Translations under genes and position numbers: made by a program
From: an uncultured Bacilli bacterium
GTDB lineage: Bacteria; Bacillota_I; Bacilli_A; RF39; UBA660
Assembly: GCA_944358445.1 (NCBI GenBank)
Contig: CALVRC010000013.1
Location: 1 to 41,911 of the forward strand
Direction of reading: 5' to 3'
DNA: 41,911 nt
Notes under the pieces: model-generated
Told to the model about the DNA's origin: nothing
Databases searched by the model: none
Seen by the model: the letters and a program-made list of their open reading frames with translations, nothing else
Part shown: positions 16,374 through 24,570 of the stretch, in pieces
Layout: each line of letters begins with the position of its first letter
How positions within the stretch are numbered: position 1 is the stretch's first letter

Positions 16374-16907
16374 ATGAAATTATATGTAATTCGACATGGT
16401 GAAGTAGATGTTAATGCAAAAGGATTATTAAATGGAAGAAACGATAGTATTCTTAACGCAAAAGGAATTAAACAAGTTAAACAAGCCTCAGAAATATTAA
16501 AAAATATTCATTTTGATTTTATTATTTGTTCTCCATTAAAAAGAACAATAGAAACAGCTAAAATAATTAATATAAATAATAAAAATATTATTTATGATAA
16601 TAGAATCTTAGAAAGAGATACTAAAAAAATGATGTATCACAATTTTCAAGATGTTGATCATAATTATTTTTATAATTTAAAATATGATATTATTTATGAA
16701 GACTGTGAAGGGTTTAAAAGCGTTTTTACACGCGTGGCTAATTTTATTGAAGACATAAAAAAACACTATAAAAATAAAACAATTTTAGTAGTCACACATG
16801 GTGATGTATGTAAGGCTATTTATAGTTATTTAAATCATATATCTGATATATCTGAAATCATTAATTTTCAGCAAGATAATGGCGAAGTTTTATATTATGA
16901 AATTTAA
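16374..16907 (+). CDS. Histidine phosphatase (phosphoglycerate mutase-like) family protein
   Basis: 177 residues from the ATG at 16374, which follows AAGGAG at good spacing; an upstream in-frame TTG at 16353 lies before that site and is rejected. The N terminus has the catalytic motif YVIRHGEVDVN with the phospho-accepting His in RHGE. A second block, CSPLKRTIETA, provides the second arginine, and VVTHGDVCKAI near residue 145 provides the second catalytic histidine. Length and pattern fit small broad-specificity phosphatases such as alpha-ribazole or sugar phosphatases. The substrate cannot be predicted. A perfect 26-bp palindromic terminator follows. Confidence 0.9.
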   Translation: MKLYVIRHGEVDVNAKGLLNGRNDSILNAKGIKQVKQASEILKNIHFDFIICSPLKRTIETAKIININNKNIIYDNRILERDTKKMMYHNFQDVDHNYFYNLKYDIIYEDCEGFKSVFTRVANFIEDIKKHYKNKTILVVTHGDVCKAIYSYLNHISDISEIINFQQDNGEVLYYEI

Positions 16908-16964
16908 TGATAAACATTGGCATATTTTTAATCTTTGGGAGTATTTATCAAAATATAGCACATA

Positions 16965-16990
16965 AAAACCCTTGAAATTTCAAGGGTTTT
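16965..16990. terminator. Palindromic bidirectional terminator
   Basis: AAAACCCTTGAAA is followed directly by its exact reverse complement. It ends transcription of the phosphatase gene on the plus strand and, with its T run on the other strand, would serve the tRNA-Arg gene on the minus strand when that gene is intact. Confidence 0.85.
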
Positions 16991-17001
16991 AATTTCATAA
17001 A

Positions 17002-17047
17002 TGGCGTCCCCGGAGAGATTCGAACTCGCGACCCACGCCTTAGAAGT
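17002..17047 (-). other. attL: 3' fragment of tRNA-Arg(UCU)
   Basis: On the minus strand these 46 bases read as the 3' part of a tRNA: anticodon loop CTTCTAA (anticodon TCT), anticodon stem GGCGT, variable loop, T arm GCGAG-TTCGAAT-CTCTC, acceptor strand CGGGGAC, discriminator G and encoded CCA. The D arm and 5' acceptor strand are missing: upstream bases do not pair (the expected ACGCC before the loop is absent). This is the expected left attachment site of an element integrated into a tRNA 3' end; the complete tRNA should be rebuilt at the right junction, beyond this window. Confidence 0.85.
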
Positions 17048-17061
17048 CAACTGCGTTTTCA

Positions 17062-17265
17062 AAATACCTATCAACTATTATTAACACACATAAAACACAA
17101 ACAGTCAATAAACATAGGAAAAACAAAGTCTTTCGTTTATTTGTATTAACAAATTAATTATAATTTAATTTTAAATTACTATCAACTATTTTTAATCATT
17201 TTAACTCATTTTAACAAAAGTGGGTACTAAAATGGGTACTAAAAAACAAAAAAAGTGGGAACTAA
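17062..17265. repeat. ICE left-end short direct repeats (putative integrase arm sites)
   Basis: Between attL and int there is no gene. CTATCAACTATT occurs twice (starting near 17068 and 17180). GGGTACTAAAA occurs twice in tandem near 17222-17245, with a related GGGAACTAACTAAAA just after. Repeated short sites at this position in tyrosine-recombinase ICEs are commonly arm-type integrase or excisionase sites, but the role is inferred from position only. Confidence 0.45.
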
Positions 17266-17295
17266 CTAAAAAGTTGATCAACTTTAGTTAATTCC
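17257..17295 (-). terminator. int terminator
   Basis: A long imperfect inverted repeat, centred on the palindrome GTTGATCAAC (17273-17282), has arms running from GGGAACTAAC to GTTAATTCCC. It lies just downstream of the int stop codon. Confidence 0.7.
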
Positions 17296-17302
17296 CTTTA
17301 TT

Positions 17303-18583
17303 TTAAAGCTCTAAACCGTCCCACATTCCAATAATTTTATCGCCAATTTCTCTATTTGAGTGGGTATAATTATCGGTTGTTTTTTCATCTGTATGTCCCA
17401 TTAAATTCATGATTTCATTTATAGTAATTTCTGGATTAGTTCTCATATAAGTACAAAAGCTATGACGTAACCCATAAAGAGTTACATTTTTATTTGGTAG
17501 TAATCCCTTATTTCTTTCTCTGAATTTAGTCCAGTTATGGCTCAAAGTATCTGGGTGCATTAAGCCTCCAGTTTTTCCTAAAAATAAATTTGGGACAATT
17601 TCTAAATCTTTACCGTATTTATTTCTTAATAACTGGATTTCTTTTTCACGATATTTTATACACTCACGTATTGCTTCAACACATATAGGTGGTATTGGAA
17701 TACCACGTTTTCCTTTTTCGGTTTTAGGTATATCTCTTTCAACAACCTTTTTAAGCTCTTTGTCAAAAACAACAGAGTGTCTAGCGAACACAAGTCCACC
17801 GATATATTTTTCGCCATCTTTATTAACAAACTCAACGTCTAATTCTATATCTTTATCATGCTTTCTTGTTTTTTCAATATGAAGTCCATTTAACTCGCAT
17901 CTTCTTAAACCAGTACAACAGTCAATAATAAACATACCACCATATTTTTTATTGTAGTCTAATAATAACTTAATTGTAGTAAATAATTCCTCTTTATTAT
18001 AAGTTTCTTTTTCCTTACGAGGTTTTGCTGATGGACATTTTACTTTATGAATAGGATTATACTCGATATAATCCCATATAACAGCTCTGTTTAATAAATT
18101 TCTTAAAACTCGGTATGCACCATTTAAAGAAGATGAGGATAATTTTTCTATTTCCCCATCTGAATTAGGTGTTTGTTTATCACGGTTTTTTAATTCTACA
18201 AATAGCTTATCAATAACATAAGCATTTATTTTTTCTAACGGATAGCCACCTAGTTCTGGTAATATATAATTATTTAATCTAGTTTTATAACCATTTATAG
18301 TTGTAGGGCTTAATCCTGTATCTCTACAAAATTGTAACCACTCTTTACTAAATTCAAATAATGTTATTTTTCCTTTATCCTTTTCTTTTGCTTTTTGATT
18401 TTCTAACTCTGCAAAACCCTTTCTTTTAACAGCTCTAGCATCTCCAATTTTACCTGATACATATTCAGAAAATACTTGTTGATTTTTACCACTACCTTTT
18501 TTTATCAATATTCTATAATAGTTGGGAGCTAATTTAATTATATTAGGCTCTACTGTATATGGATATTTCTTTGTTTCACTCAT
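17303..18583 (-). CDS. int: Tyrosine-family site-specific integrase
   Basis: 426 residues. It catalyses integration and excision at the tRNA-Arg site. Residues ~10-60 are an arm-binding N-terminal domain, ~74-175 the core-binding (SAM-like) domain (TLFEFSKEWLQFC to LLNRAVIW), and ~195-420 the catalytic domain. Catalytic residues visible are R227 (TGLRRCEL), K287 or K290 in the PKTEKGKRGIP turn, R373 (YGLRHSF), H397 (LMGHTDE) and nucleophile Y406 (DNYTH). The usual His of the HxxR motif is Tyr370. The gene lies 9 bases after xis in the same operon, and its stop is 256 bases from attL, the standard location. No clear Shine-Dalgarno precedes the ATG, so translation probably couples to xis. Confidence 0.96.
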   Translation of the reverse strand: MSETKKYPYTVEPNIIKLAPNYYRILIKKGSGKNQQVFSEYVSGKIGDARAVKRKGFAELENQKAKEKDKGKITLFEFSKEWLQFCRDTGLSPTTINGYKTRLNNYILPELGGYPLEKINAYVIDKLFVELKNRDKQTPNSDGEIEKLSSSSLNGAYRVLRNLLNRAVIWDYIEYNPIHKVKCPSAKPRKEKETYNKEELFTTIKLLLDYNKKYGGMFIIDCCTGLRRCELNGLHIEKTRKHDKDIELDVEFVNKDGEKYIGGLVFARHSVVFDKELKKVVERDIPKTEKGKRGIPIPPICVEAIRECIKYREKEIQLLRNKYGKDLEIVPNLFLGKTGGLMHPDTLSHNWTKFRERNKGLLPNKNVTLYGLRHSFCTYMRTNPEITINEIMNLMGHTDEKTTDNYTHSNREIGDKIIGMWDGLEL

Positions 18584-18592
18584 AATTCTGTC

Positions 18593-18889
18593 TTATAGCC
18601 TATATTTATCTTTATTTTTCTTGGTATAAGTAGAAGTATGTTCGTTAATCCATTGATCGACTAATTTCTTTTCAAAATACATTTTATGTCCCTCACGATA
18701 GTATGGTAATTTTTGTTCTTTAATAGCTTTGTTTAAAGTAAATCTACTAAACATTGGGTAATGTTCTAATAATTCATCAGTAGTATAAACCGTAGAAGTA
18801 TTTTTAGGTTTATCATTATTAGCCATTAAAGATATAAATTCGCCGACCGTAATATTTTTTAAATAATCAATAACTTCATCATTAGGCAT
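18593..18889 (-). CDS. xis: Excisionase-like HTH DNA-binding protein
   Basis: 98 residues from the ATG at 18889. The earlier ATG at 18910 is part of AAAATGAAAGGAGG, so the AAAGGAGG it contains is better read as the ribosome binding site for the later ATG. Residues ~45-85 (TDELLEHYPMFSRFTLNKAI to YFEKKLVDQWI) match the MerR-like winged helix of Tn916-type excisionases, ending in a basic tail. Excisionases bend the attachment site DNA and direct the integrase towards excision. The gene lies between virD4 and int in one operon, so conjugation and excision genes are co-transcribed. Confidence 0.85.
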   Translation of the reverse strand: MPNDEVIDYLKNITVGEFISLMANNDKPKNTSTVYTTDELLEHYPMFSRFTLNKAIKEQKLPYYREGHKMYFEKKLVDQWINEHTSTYTKKNKDKYRL

Positions 18890-18912
18890 ATAAGTAATTC
18901 CTCCTTTCATTT

Positions 18913-21108
18913 TTATAAATAATAACGATACTTTTCAGCATCAAAAAAAGTAATAATCGTTTTATTACTTTCACTTACAGTCTTAATTTCCACATTAATC
19001 ATAGGTAGTAGTTGTTCTAGTATTTTATTTTCTTCATACATATTAATTTTTCTATCTAAAACTATTTTATTGTTACTAGCTTTTACTTTTAATAAATCCT
19101 CAATATTGGATATAACAGAAGATAAATTAGGTATGTTATTTTCAATAGGCATAATATCACTGTCATCAGAACTATCTTCGTCATTATTTTGATTTTCATA
19201 GTTCGCTCTCATTTGTTCAACAGTATAATAATTTTGAGTATTTTTCTTAATCATTTTTATTTGTCTAGTAATTGGATTAAAATTATAATTTTTAAATATA
19301 TCACTATATAAATAAGTATCTCTAAAAATAGGATTAGAAACAGTTGGGAAAATAATAGTTTTATATTTTAAAGCGATTATTTCATTAGCTGTTAAAAGTT
19401 CCCTACCGAGTAGAGAAGTAGTCTTATTAGCACCTACTTTAAAGGTGTCAGTACTTTGGCTTATTGACTGGGTTTCAATAGTAGATTTACCAAGTTTACG
19501 ACTAATAACATCAGCACAATCAATACTGTTTGTTTTTAGATAAGTGAGTGCTGAATTATCTTGAATAATAGATGATGATTCTTTCCCATAAACTTGGTCT
19601 AGTTGAGCAAAAGACTGAATAAAGAATTGAAAACGCATATTTCTTGATCTAGCAACAGATACGATCGTTTCAATATCACTCAACGGTGGACAGTTTGCGA
19701 ACTCATCTAATATCCACTCAATTTTACGTGGTAATTTTCCATTATTATGGGGCATATTAGCGATTTTAGTTAGTTCTTTATAAAGAATACCTACAATGAT
19801 AGTAACGAGCTGATAATAGCTCTTATCCTCGTCAGGAACGATAATATAAAGTACACTAGGTTTATCAACTAAAGAAGATATTTCAAAATCACTAGAGCTA
19901 GTAATGTTTTCTACATTAAGGTCATCAAATATTTGCATTTTTTCGCCGAACACTGCCGTAATTGATTTATATGTATTTTCACTCGCCGATAAAATAGAAG
20001 TAAGATAATCTTTTGAAATAGTACCATAATCTCTAGTATTTAAGTTTCTCTGTAAATAGATTTGATTTTCTTTTAATAAAGAGGAGTTTTGAAACTTTTT
20101 AATACTAGAAACATTTATCTTATTTTCTGGTATCAAACCACTTTCGTAATCTTCTAAAAAAATACCAGCAATACCTTTGAAAAGATTTTTAGATGAGTTT
20201 AACCAAAACGGATCTTTTGTTTCTTTTTCAGCGAATATTAAATCAGCTAAATTATTAATAAGTCTAGTAGCTTCAGCTTGACTAGAAGAACTTTGATTTT
20301 GATATTGTTTTATATAATTTAGAAGTTCTGAATTATTAATAGATTTATACTCATAATCAACTTTTTCTTTTAATAAATCAAAAAAATCTTCGCTTTCTAG
20401 TTTATCTTTGATAGCATCAATGTTATTTAAAATATACTCAATGATATAGTCATCTAGTTTATAAGTTACTTTAATATTATTTTTATATTGTTCATTTACA
20501 ATAATTTGTTCAAAATCAATTTGTAAAATATGAAATAAATAACAGATAGAATAAAATAACTTTTCTTCATATATACAATGAATTTTCCACTCGTCGATAA
20601 TTGGTTGCATAATATTTATATGCGTAGATAAATGTGGATTTCTAAAATCAATAGTAATAACATTTTCATACCCATTATCTTTAAATATACTAGAAGTTTT
20701 AGAAAATATTTCGCCTTTAGGATCAGTGATAATTAAACTTTCTTTTTCTTTAGCTGTTGCAAACATAATGCACTCTGAAAGTACGACGGTTGCTGATTTA
20801 CCTGATCCAGTACTACCAATTAATAACCAGTGGGGGCTTATATTATCAAAGTAAACATATTCAAATTGATTATTTTTCTTTTCAAAATAAACAGGAAAGC
20901 CAGCTTCTTTGATATTATAAATATTTTCTTTTTTAAAAGTTTTAGCAATTTCTTTTTTAGTAGCAAACTTTGATGAGCCATACTCATTTTTATTTTTTAC
21001 TTTTCTTTGATTAAGTCTAGGCTGTATTAACACTATAAATATTATTGCACCTATTATCAGAAATAAAATTAAGACATAAAAAAAAGACAGGTTATTGTCT
21101 AGTATCAT
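18913..21108 (-). CDS. virD4: VirD4/TraG-type conjugative coupling ATPase
   Basis: 731 residues. Type IV coupling proteins bring the relaxase-DNA complex to the secretion channel at the inner membrane. Residues ~8-28 form a single clear transmembrane segment. The Walker A motif GSTGSGKS is at 98-105, followed by LIITDPKGEIF. A Walker B-type EWILDEFANCPPLSDIE lies near residue 465, then VARSRNMRFQFFIQSFAQLDQVYG, a characteristic VirD4/TraG block. The C-terminal ~100 residues are acidic and variable, plausible for relaxase recognition. The ribosome binding site is weak (TTGGAT). The 98-base gap upstream contains nothing obvious. Confidence 0.96.
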   Translation of the reverse strand: MILDNNLSFFYVLILFLIIGAIIFIVLIQPRLNQRKVKNKNEYGSSKFATKKEIAKTFKKENIYNIKEAGFPVYFEKKNNQFEYVYFDNISPHWLLIGSTGSGKSATVVLSECIMFATAKEKESLIITDPKGEIFSKTSSIFKDNGYENVITIDFRNPHLSTHINIMQPIIDEWKIHCIYEEKLFYSICYLFHILQIDFEQIIVNEQYKNNIKVTYKLDDYIIEYILNNIDAIKDKLESEDFFDLLKEKVDYEYKSINNSELLNYIKQYQNQSSSSQAEATRLINNLADLIFAEKETKDPFWLNSSKNLFKGIAGIFLEDYESGLIPENKINVSSIKKFQNSSLLKENQIYLQRNLNTRDYGTISKDYLTSILSASENTYKSITAVFGEKMQIFDDLNVENITSSSDFEISSLVDKPSVLYIIVPDEDKSYYQLVTIIVGILYKELTKIANMPHNNGKLPRKIEWILDEFANCPPLSDIETIVSVARSRNMRFQFFIQSFAQLDQVYGKESSSIIQDNSALTYLKTNSIDCADVISRKLGKSTIETQSISQSTDTFKVGANKTTSLLGRELLTANEIIALKYKTIIFPTVSNPIFRDTYLYSDIFKNYNFNPITRQIKMIKKNTQNYYTVEQMRANYENQNNDEDSSDDSDIMPIENNIPNLSSVISNIEDLLKVKASNNKIVLDRKINMYEENKILEQLLPMINVEIKTVSESNKTIITFFDAEKYRYYL

Positions 21109-21206
21109 TGTTGTAATCCAAAATATAAATTTTATGATGATACACTAGTATAGTGGCTATTTTCTTTTTATCAGCCAAATAAATACGGTAATGTGTACCC
21201 CAAAAT

Positions 21207-21560
21207 TTAGCCCAATTCCATGCTGTCTTTTTCAGTATCTTTTTTATTTTCATAAGTGCTTTCTTTATATTTTAAATATTCTTTGTAGGTCATATTTCTA
21301 GGTAATTCGTCAATAACTTCTGCATGATTTCCAACAAATTTTTTAACTCTATAAAAGGTTGGCTCTGGGAAGAAATAATCATCTTGATCGTGTACTAATT
21401 TCTTTTTAGTAGAAATTAAGTCCATATAGATATTTACATATCTATCTCTTTCTGCACCCTCACTACATTGCATACACTCAAAATAAAATTTAATAGCTTT
21501 TTCTCTAGTAGGATATTTGATTAATGTATCATAACATATAACATTTACTTCATTTTTTAT
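21207..21560 (-). CDS. Small conserved-type ICE protein, probable ATA start
   Basis: 117 residues if translation starts at ATA 21560. The first ATG in frame is at 21473, has no ribosome binding site and would cut into what looks like coding sequence: the frame upstream reads KNEVNVICYDTLIKYPTREKAIKFYFEC before that Met. An AAAGGA site lies 9 bases before the ATA; an ATT at 21566 is also in frame but only 3 bases from it. No ATG, GTG or TTG exists between the site and 21473. The protein is soluble, with a segment CSEGAERDRYVNIYMDLI reminiscent of small proteins common in clostridial ICEs, whose function I do not know. It follows the DpnD-like gene directly. Confidence 0.7.
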   Translation of the reverse strand: MKNEVNVICYDTLIKYPTREKAIKFYFECMQCSEGAERDRYVNIYMDLISTKKKLVHDQDDYFFPEPTFYRVKKFVGNHAEVIDELPRNMTYKEYLKYKESTYENKKDTEKDSMELG

Positions 21561-21577
21561 AGTAATCAGTCCTTTCT

Positions 21578-21934
21578 TTATAAGTTCATTTCATTTTCAT
21601 AGATATAATCTATATAATCGTCAATATATTCATTAATACTATTTTTTAAATCTTCTGTGTCAGAACAATGATATTCTGCACCTGATGAGTTTTCTGTACC
21701 AATTATTACCGAGTTATTAATTTTATCGTAGTTAATCTCTAACATAATATCTTCTTTTAATTTAGGATATGGATATTTTTTATAATCCACATTTTCTAAA
21801 TCTTCCCAGTCTAAAACAATATCAGATTTATCATATTTTTCTTTTGCTTTATCTAATGCTTCCTCATAACTATTAGCCTCAATATCAATAACACGGCTTA
21901 ATGTTTCTACAATCTCAATTTGATATTTATTCAT
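21578..21934 (-). CDS. DpnD/PcfM-like protein
   Basis: 118 residues from the ATG at 21934, chosen because AGAAAGGA lies about 10 bases upstream; an earlier in-frame ATG at 21997 has no such site and overlaps another small gene. The N terminus KYQIEIVETLSRVIDIEANSYEEALDKAKEKY followed by DIVLDWEDLENVDY matches the short DpnD/PcfM family found on conjugative plasmids and ICEs, of unknown biochemical role. The remaining ~60 residues are acidic and unrecognised. Its start overlaps by 8 bases the end of the 39-residue membrane peptide, so the two are probably co-translated. Confidence 0.75.
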   Translation of the reverse strand: MNKYQIEIVETLSRVIDIEANSYEEALDKAKEKYDKSDIVLDWEDLENVDYKKYPYPKLKEDIMLEINYDKINNSVIIGTENSSGAEYHCSDTEDLKNSINEYIDDYIDYIYENEMNL

Positions 21935-22046
21935 CTTTATTTTTCCTTTCTTGATTTTCTTCTTTTCTTGAACAATAACTTGAAGTTTTACAAGCACAGT
22001 AAATGAAAAGTAAAATCAGTATTAAAATTATTATTAGTGCTTCCAT
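21927..22046 (-). CDS. 39-residue single-pass membrane peptide
   Basis: A short gene with a good AAAGGAA site 8 bases before its ATG at 22046. The peptide begins MEALIIILILILLFIYCACK, a single transmembrane helix, followed by a polar Lys/Glu-rich tail. Three cysteines lie at the membrane boundary and just after it. Its stop codon overlaps the start of the DpnD-like gene, supporting operon membership. It matches no family I recognise. Position, ribosome binding site and strongly hydrophobic helix support coding despite the length. Confidence 0.6.
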   Translation of the reverse strand: MEALIIILILILLFIYCACKTSSYCSRKEENQERKNKDE

Positions 22047-22048
22047 AT

Positions 22049-22567
22049 TTACAATTCCTTTCCAGTATCAATTAATAAATCAAGGTCAATATGTTTTTCT
22101 TCACAGTCCTTAATAGCTTTATTTAATTCAATAGAATCAGAATCGCTTAAATGCAAATCTTTGGTAGTTATTAAAGTTCCAATATGATTTATAATAACTT
22201 TATTTGAAACATAATCACCATCTGAAAATGAATCACATCTAATATCATAAGTGTAGTATCCTTGTTCTTTTAATTTTTGTCGTTGTTCATTGGATAACCT
22301 TAAACCAGTAATATCAAAAGTATCTTTTTCTTTAATAATTTCTTTTTCACGATACCATAATTTAATATTTTCTTTGGTATCTTTATTGTAGGCAAGCCAA
22401 TAAATATTTTCTGTTATATTTGGAATAACTTTTCCTTGCAAAATCAGATTAAATTTTTTTTGCTTTAAAAACTGTATTACTTCACTTTGAATATTTTTTG
22501 TCTTTCTAGTTTGAATAGTAAACTTGGGTTTATTGGTATCATAATCATATATTTCTATTGTTTTCAT
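22049..22567 (-). CDS. Unknown ICE accessory protein
   Basis: 172 residues, soluble, with no signal or membrane segment. It begins with a beta-rich stretch KTIEIYDYDTNKPKFTIQTRK and ends with an acidic helix-rich tail DSDSIELNKAIKDCEEKHIDLDLLIDTG. No family recognised. There is no ribosome binding site before the ATG, which lies 12 bases after the stop of the upstream gene, so translation probably re-initiates. It is immediately followed by the 39-residue membrane peptide. Confidence 0.65.
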   Translation of the reverse strand: MKTIEIYDYDTNKPKFTIQTRKTKNIQSEVIQFLKQKKFNLILQGKVIPNITENIYWLAYNKDTKENIKLWYREKEIIKEKDTFDITGLRLSNEQRQKLKEQGYYTYDIRCDSFSDGDYVSNKVIINHIGTLITTKDLHLSDSDSIELNKAIKDCEEKHIDLDLLIDTGKEL

Positions 22568-22579
22568 ATATCAAAATAT

Positions 22580-23074
22580 TTAAAGATAAAATTCGTAGTT
22601 TTCCATTTCAGAAATATAATCTTTAAATTTATCCTTTCTTAATTCTTGTGCAAGCTCAAACCCAAGTTCTTCTACAATTTTTTTGTCGTATGATGAAACA
22701 GAAAACATACCATTTTCTGAATCATAAAAAAGTTTACTACTTAAATGTGGTAGTTTATGATCCACAAATGTTCTAATTAAACTTTCATAATCATAACCAT
22801 TTCCATAAATACCGTCTTTATTTCTTTTTTTAAAAATTGATTTATCAAAATACATTTGATCTAAAGATAGAGAATAACTATCATTGTCTTTTAAAATCAC
22901 AAATGGCTTTAAATAATTTTTAAACCATTCATCAAATTTTTTATATTCTTTTTCTTTATAATATATATCACTTAAAAATAAATTAGGATTTTCTGATAAG
23001 TATAATTCAATACCTTTATTAATACCAGTTCCTAATTCTTTTTTAATTTGTTCATATTCTTGTAATATGCTCAT
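22580..23074 (-). CDS. Unknown ICE accessory protein
   Basis: 164 residues from the ATG at 23074, preceded by AAAGGA at good distance; an in-frame ATG at 23092 lies before that site and is rejected. Soluble, rich in Tyr, Phe, Asp and Lys, with several short helix-forming stretches (DEWFKNYLKPFVIL, YESLIRTFVDHKLPHLSSKLFYD). No recognised family. It is the first gene of the accessory operon that leads to virD4-xis-int, just downstream of a strong terminator (23105-23131), so a promoter is expected in 23075-23104 or readthrough must occur. None is obvious. Confidence 0.65.
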   Translation of the reverse strand: MSILQEYEQIKKELGTGINKGIELYLSENPNLFLSDIYYKEKEYKKFDEWFKNYLKPFVILKDNDSYSLSLDQMYFDKSIFKKRNKDGIYGNGYDYESLIRTFVDHKLPHLSSKLFYDSENGMFSVSSYDKKIVEELGFELAQELRKDKFKDYISEMENYEFYL

Positions 23075-23104
23075 TAAATCACATCCTTTCATTTTTAGAG
23101 CATT

Positions 23105-23131
23105 AAAAAAAGACCAACTGTTAAGTTGATC
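23105..23131 (-). terminator. Strong terminator downstream of the ABC cassette
   Basis: On the minus strand GATCAACT and AGTTGGTC form a stem with a 4-base loop, followed by seven T residues (complement of 23105-23111). It lies 115 bases beyond the ABC ATPase stop codon. Almost the same hairpin follows the tetracycline resistance gene at 39833-39862. Confidence 0.85.
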
Positions 23132-23245
23132 AACTTTATAAATTTTAATTTGTTTAAATCATTTTAAATGTGTATGCTATATTTATGGTAAAAAAGGATA
23201 TATCTTATATTTTTCAAAATATATTCTTTCTGTGGATAAGATAGT

Positions 23246-23887
23246 TTACTTTTTATTATATTTATGAATTTTTCCACCGTCTACTTCATAAACAATATCA
23301 GCTAATGTTGTAATATCTTCTTTAATGTGTGAAGCAATTAGTATTATTTTGTCCTTTTTCTTTTCTTCTAATAATATGTTTCTGATTTTATGAGCAGTTT
23401 CATTTTCTACTCCATTAAAAGGTTCATCTAAAATAATCAATTTAGGGTTTTCCATTAACACTTGAGCAATTCCTAATTTTTGTTTTGTACCCAACGAATA
23501 TTTACTATATTTTTTGTTTGCTTCTTTTGTAAGATTTAATTTTTCTAAAATATCATCGATTTCTTTTTTTCCTATTTTATTTTGAATAGAGGCTAAAAGT
23601 TCTAAATTTTCAAAGCCAGTTAAATCTGGAAGAAATTTAGGTTTTTCTATTAAAGCTCTAGTATTATCTGGAAATTCATTTTTTTCAATATAATTTTTGC
23701 CATTTAATAGAATCGTTCCCTCTGTCGGTGGATAAAAACCACATATTATTTTTAGTAAAACGCTTTTACCGGAACCATTTCTACCTATAAAGCCATAGAT
23801 TTTCCCACTATTAAAAGTAAGATTAATATCATTTAAAACTACACTATCACCAAACTTTTTACTTAAGTTTTTAATTTCTAATTTCAT
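23246..23887 (-). CDS. ABC transporter ATP-binding subunit
   Basis: 213 residues, a complete ABC ATPase domain. Walker A GRNGSGKS is at residues 36-43, signature YSLGTKQKLGIAQ near 130 (in place of LSGGQ), Walker B KLIILDEPFNGV near 150, and the switch histidine in ASHIKED near 185. It energises the three membrane proteins encoded upstream, with which it overlaps by 4 bases. ATPases of this small type serve ABC-2 exporters for bacteriocin production or immunity and for lipid or peptide export. It is the last gene of the cassette that begins with the secreted 148-residue protein. Confidence 0.93.
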   Translation of the reverse strand: MKLEIKNLSKKFGDSVVLNDINLTFNSGKIYGFIGRNGSGKSVLLKIICGFYPPTEGTILLNGKNYIEKNEFPDNTRALIEKPKFLPDLTGFENLELLASIQNKIGKKEIDDILEKLNLTKEANKKYSKYSLGTKQKLGIAQVLMENPKLIILDEPFNGVENETAHKIRNILLEEKKKDKIILIASHIKEDITTLADIVYEVDGGKIHKYNKK

Positions 23888-24570
23888 AAATATACCTCCT
23901 CAATAAGTTTTTTAGGTACTTTCAAAAAAATTGAGATTATTAAAAGATGTACAACCATTAACAACGTAACAAATAAAATGGTGTATTTGTTTGTGCTCCA
24001 AATAGTTTTTGGAAAGAAAAATAATAATATTGATAACATAATTATTAATATGTATATATTCTTTTTCATAAGTATATAGATAAAGTATATAAATAAGAAT
24101 AAATATTCAAGTACTGCAATGTACAATATGTCAGTAACAAATAATTGCAATATTCTTAAATCAAGAATATTTTTTTGAAATATAAATAATAATAATATAA
24201 TCAAACTATATTGTATAGCCTTTATAATAATACTTAACGATAAGAATGTTATATTTTTTTTAATAATATATTTTTGAGGTTTTATCCTTAAAAATATATT
24301 TTCTAGATATTGATCTAAATCTTTTGTATATATATCTAAAATTAAATAGATAAAAGTAAAACCATTAAATAATAACATTAATAATGAAATGATGCTAAAA
24401 TTTTTCAAATCAAAGTTTGCACCAACACAAATTTTTACTATATTTATAGACGAAGCTTCACCATGACTATAAATAAAAACGATAAGTAATGGTAAAAGGA
24501 AAGAACATAATAATATTTTCTTTTTTTTATGAAATATGTATGATATATCATTATAAATCAGATATTTCAT
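23884..24570 (-). CDS. ABC-2-like membrane protein (cassette permease 3)
   Basis: 228 residues with about six predicted transmembrane helices and short polar loops, rich in Ile, Leu, Phe and Lys. It overlaps the ATPase gene and the preceding permease gene by 4 bases each, so the three are translationally coupled. It probably forms part of the membrane channel. No substrate signature. Family assignment rests on topology and context. Confidence 0.8.
   Translation of the reverse strand: MKYLIYNDISYIFHKKKKILLCSFLLPLLIVFIYSHGEASSINIVKICVGANFDLKNFSIISLLMLLFNGFTFIYLILDIYTKDLDQYLENIFLRIKPQKYIIKKNITFLSLSIIIKAIQYSLIILLLFIFQKNILDLRILQLFVTDILYIAVLEYLFLFIYFIYILMKKNIYILIIMLSILLFFFPKTIWSTNKYTILFVTLLMVVHLLIISIFLKVPKKLIEEVYL

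Noticed and set aside
17002-17047. Functional tRNA gene
   Set aside because: The 5' half is missing and the bases upstream of the anticodon loop do not pair, so it is only the attachment-site fragment.
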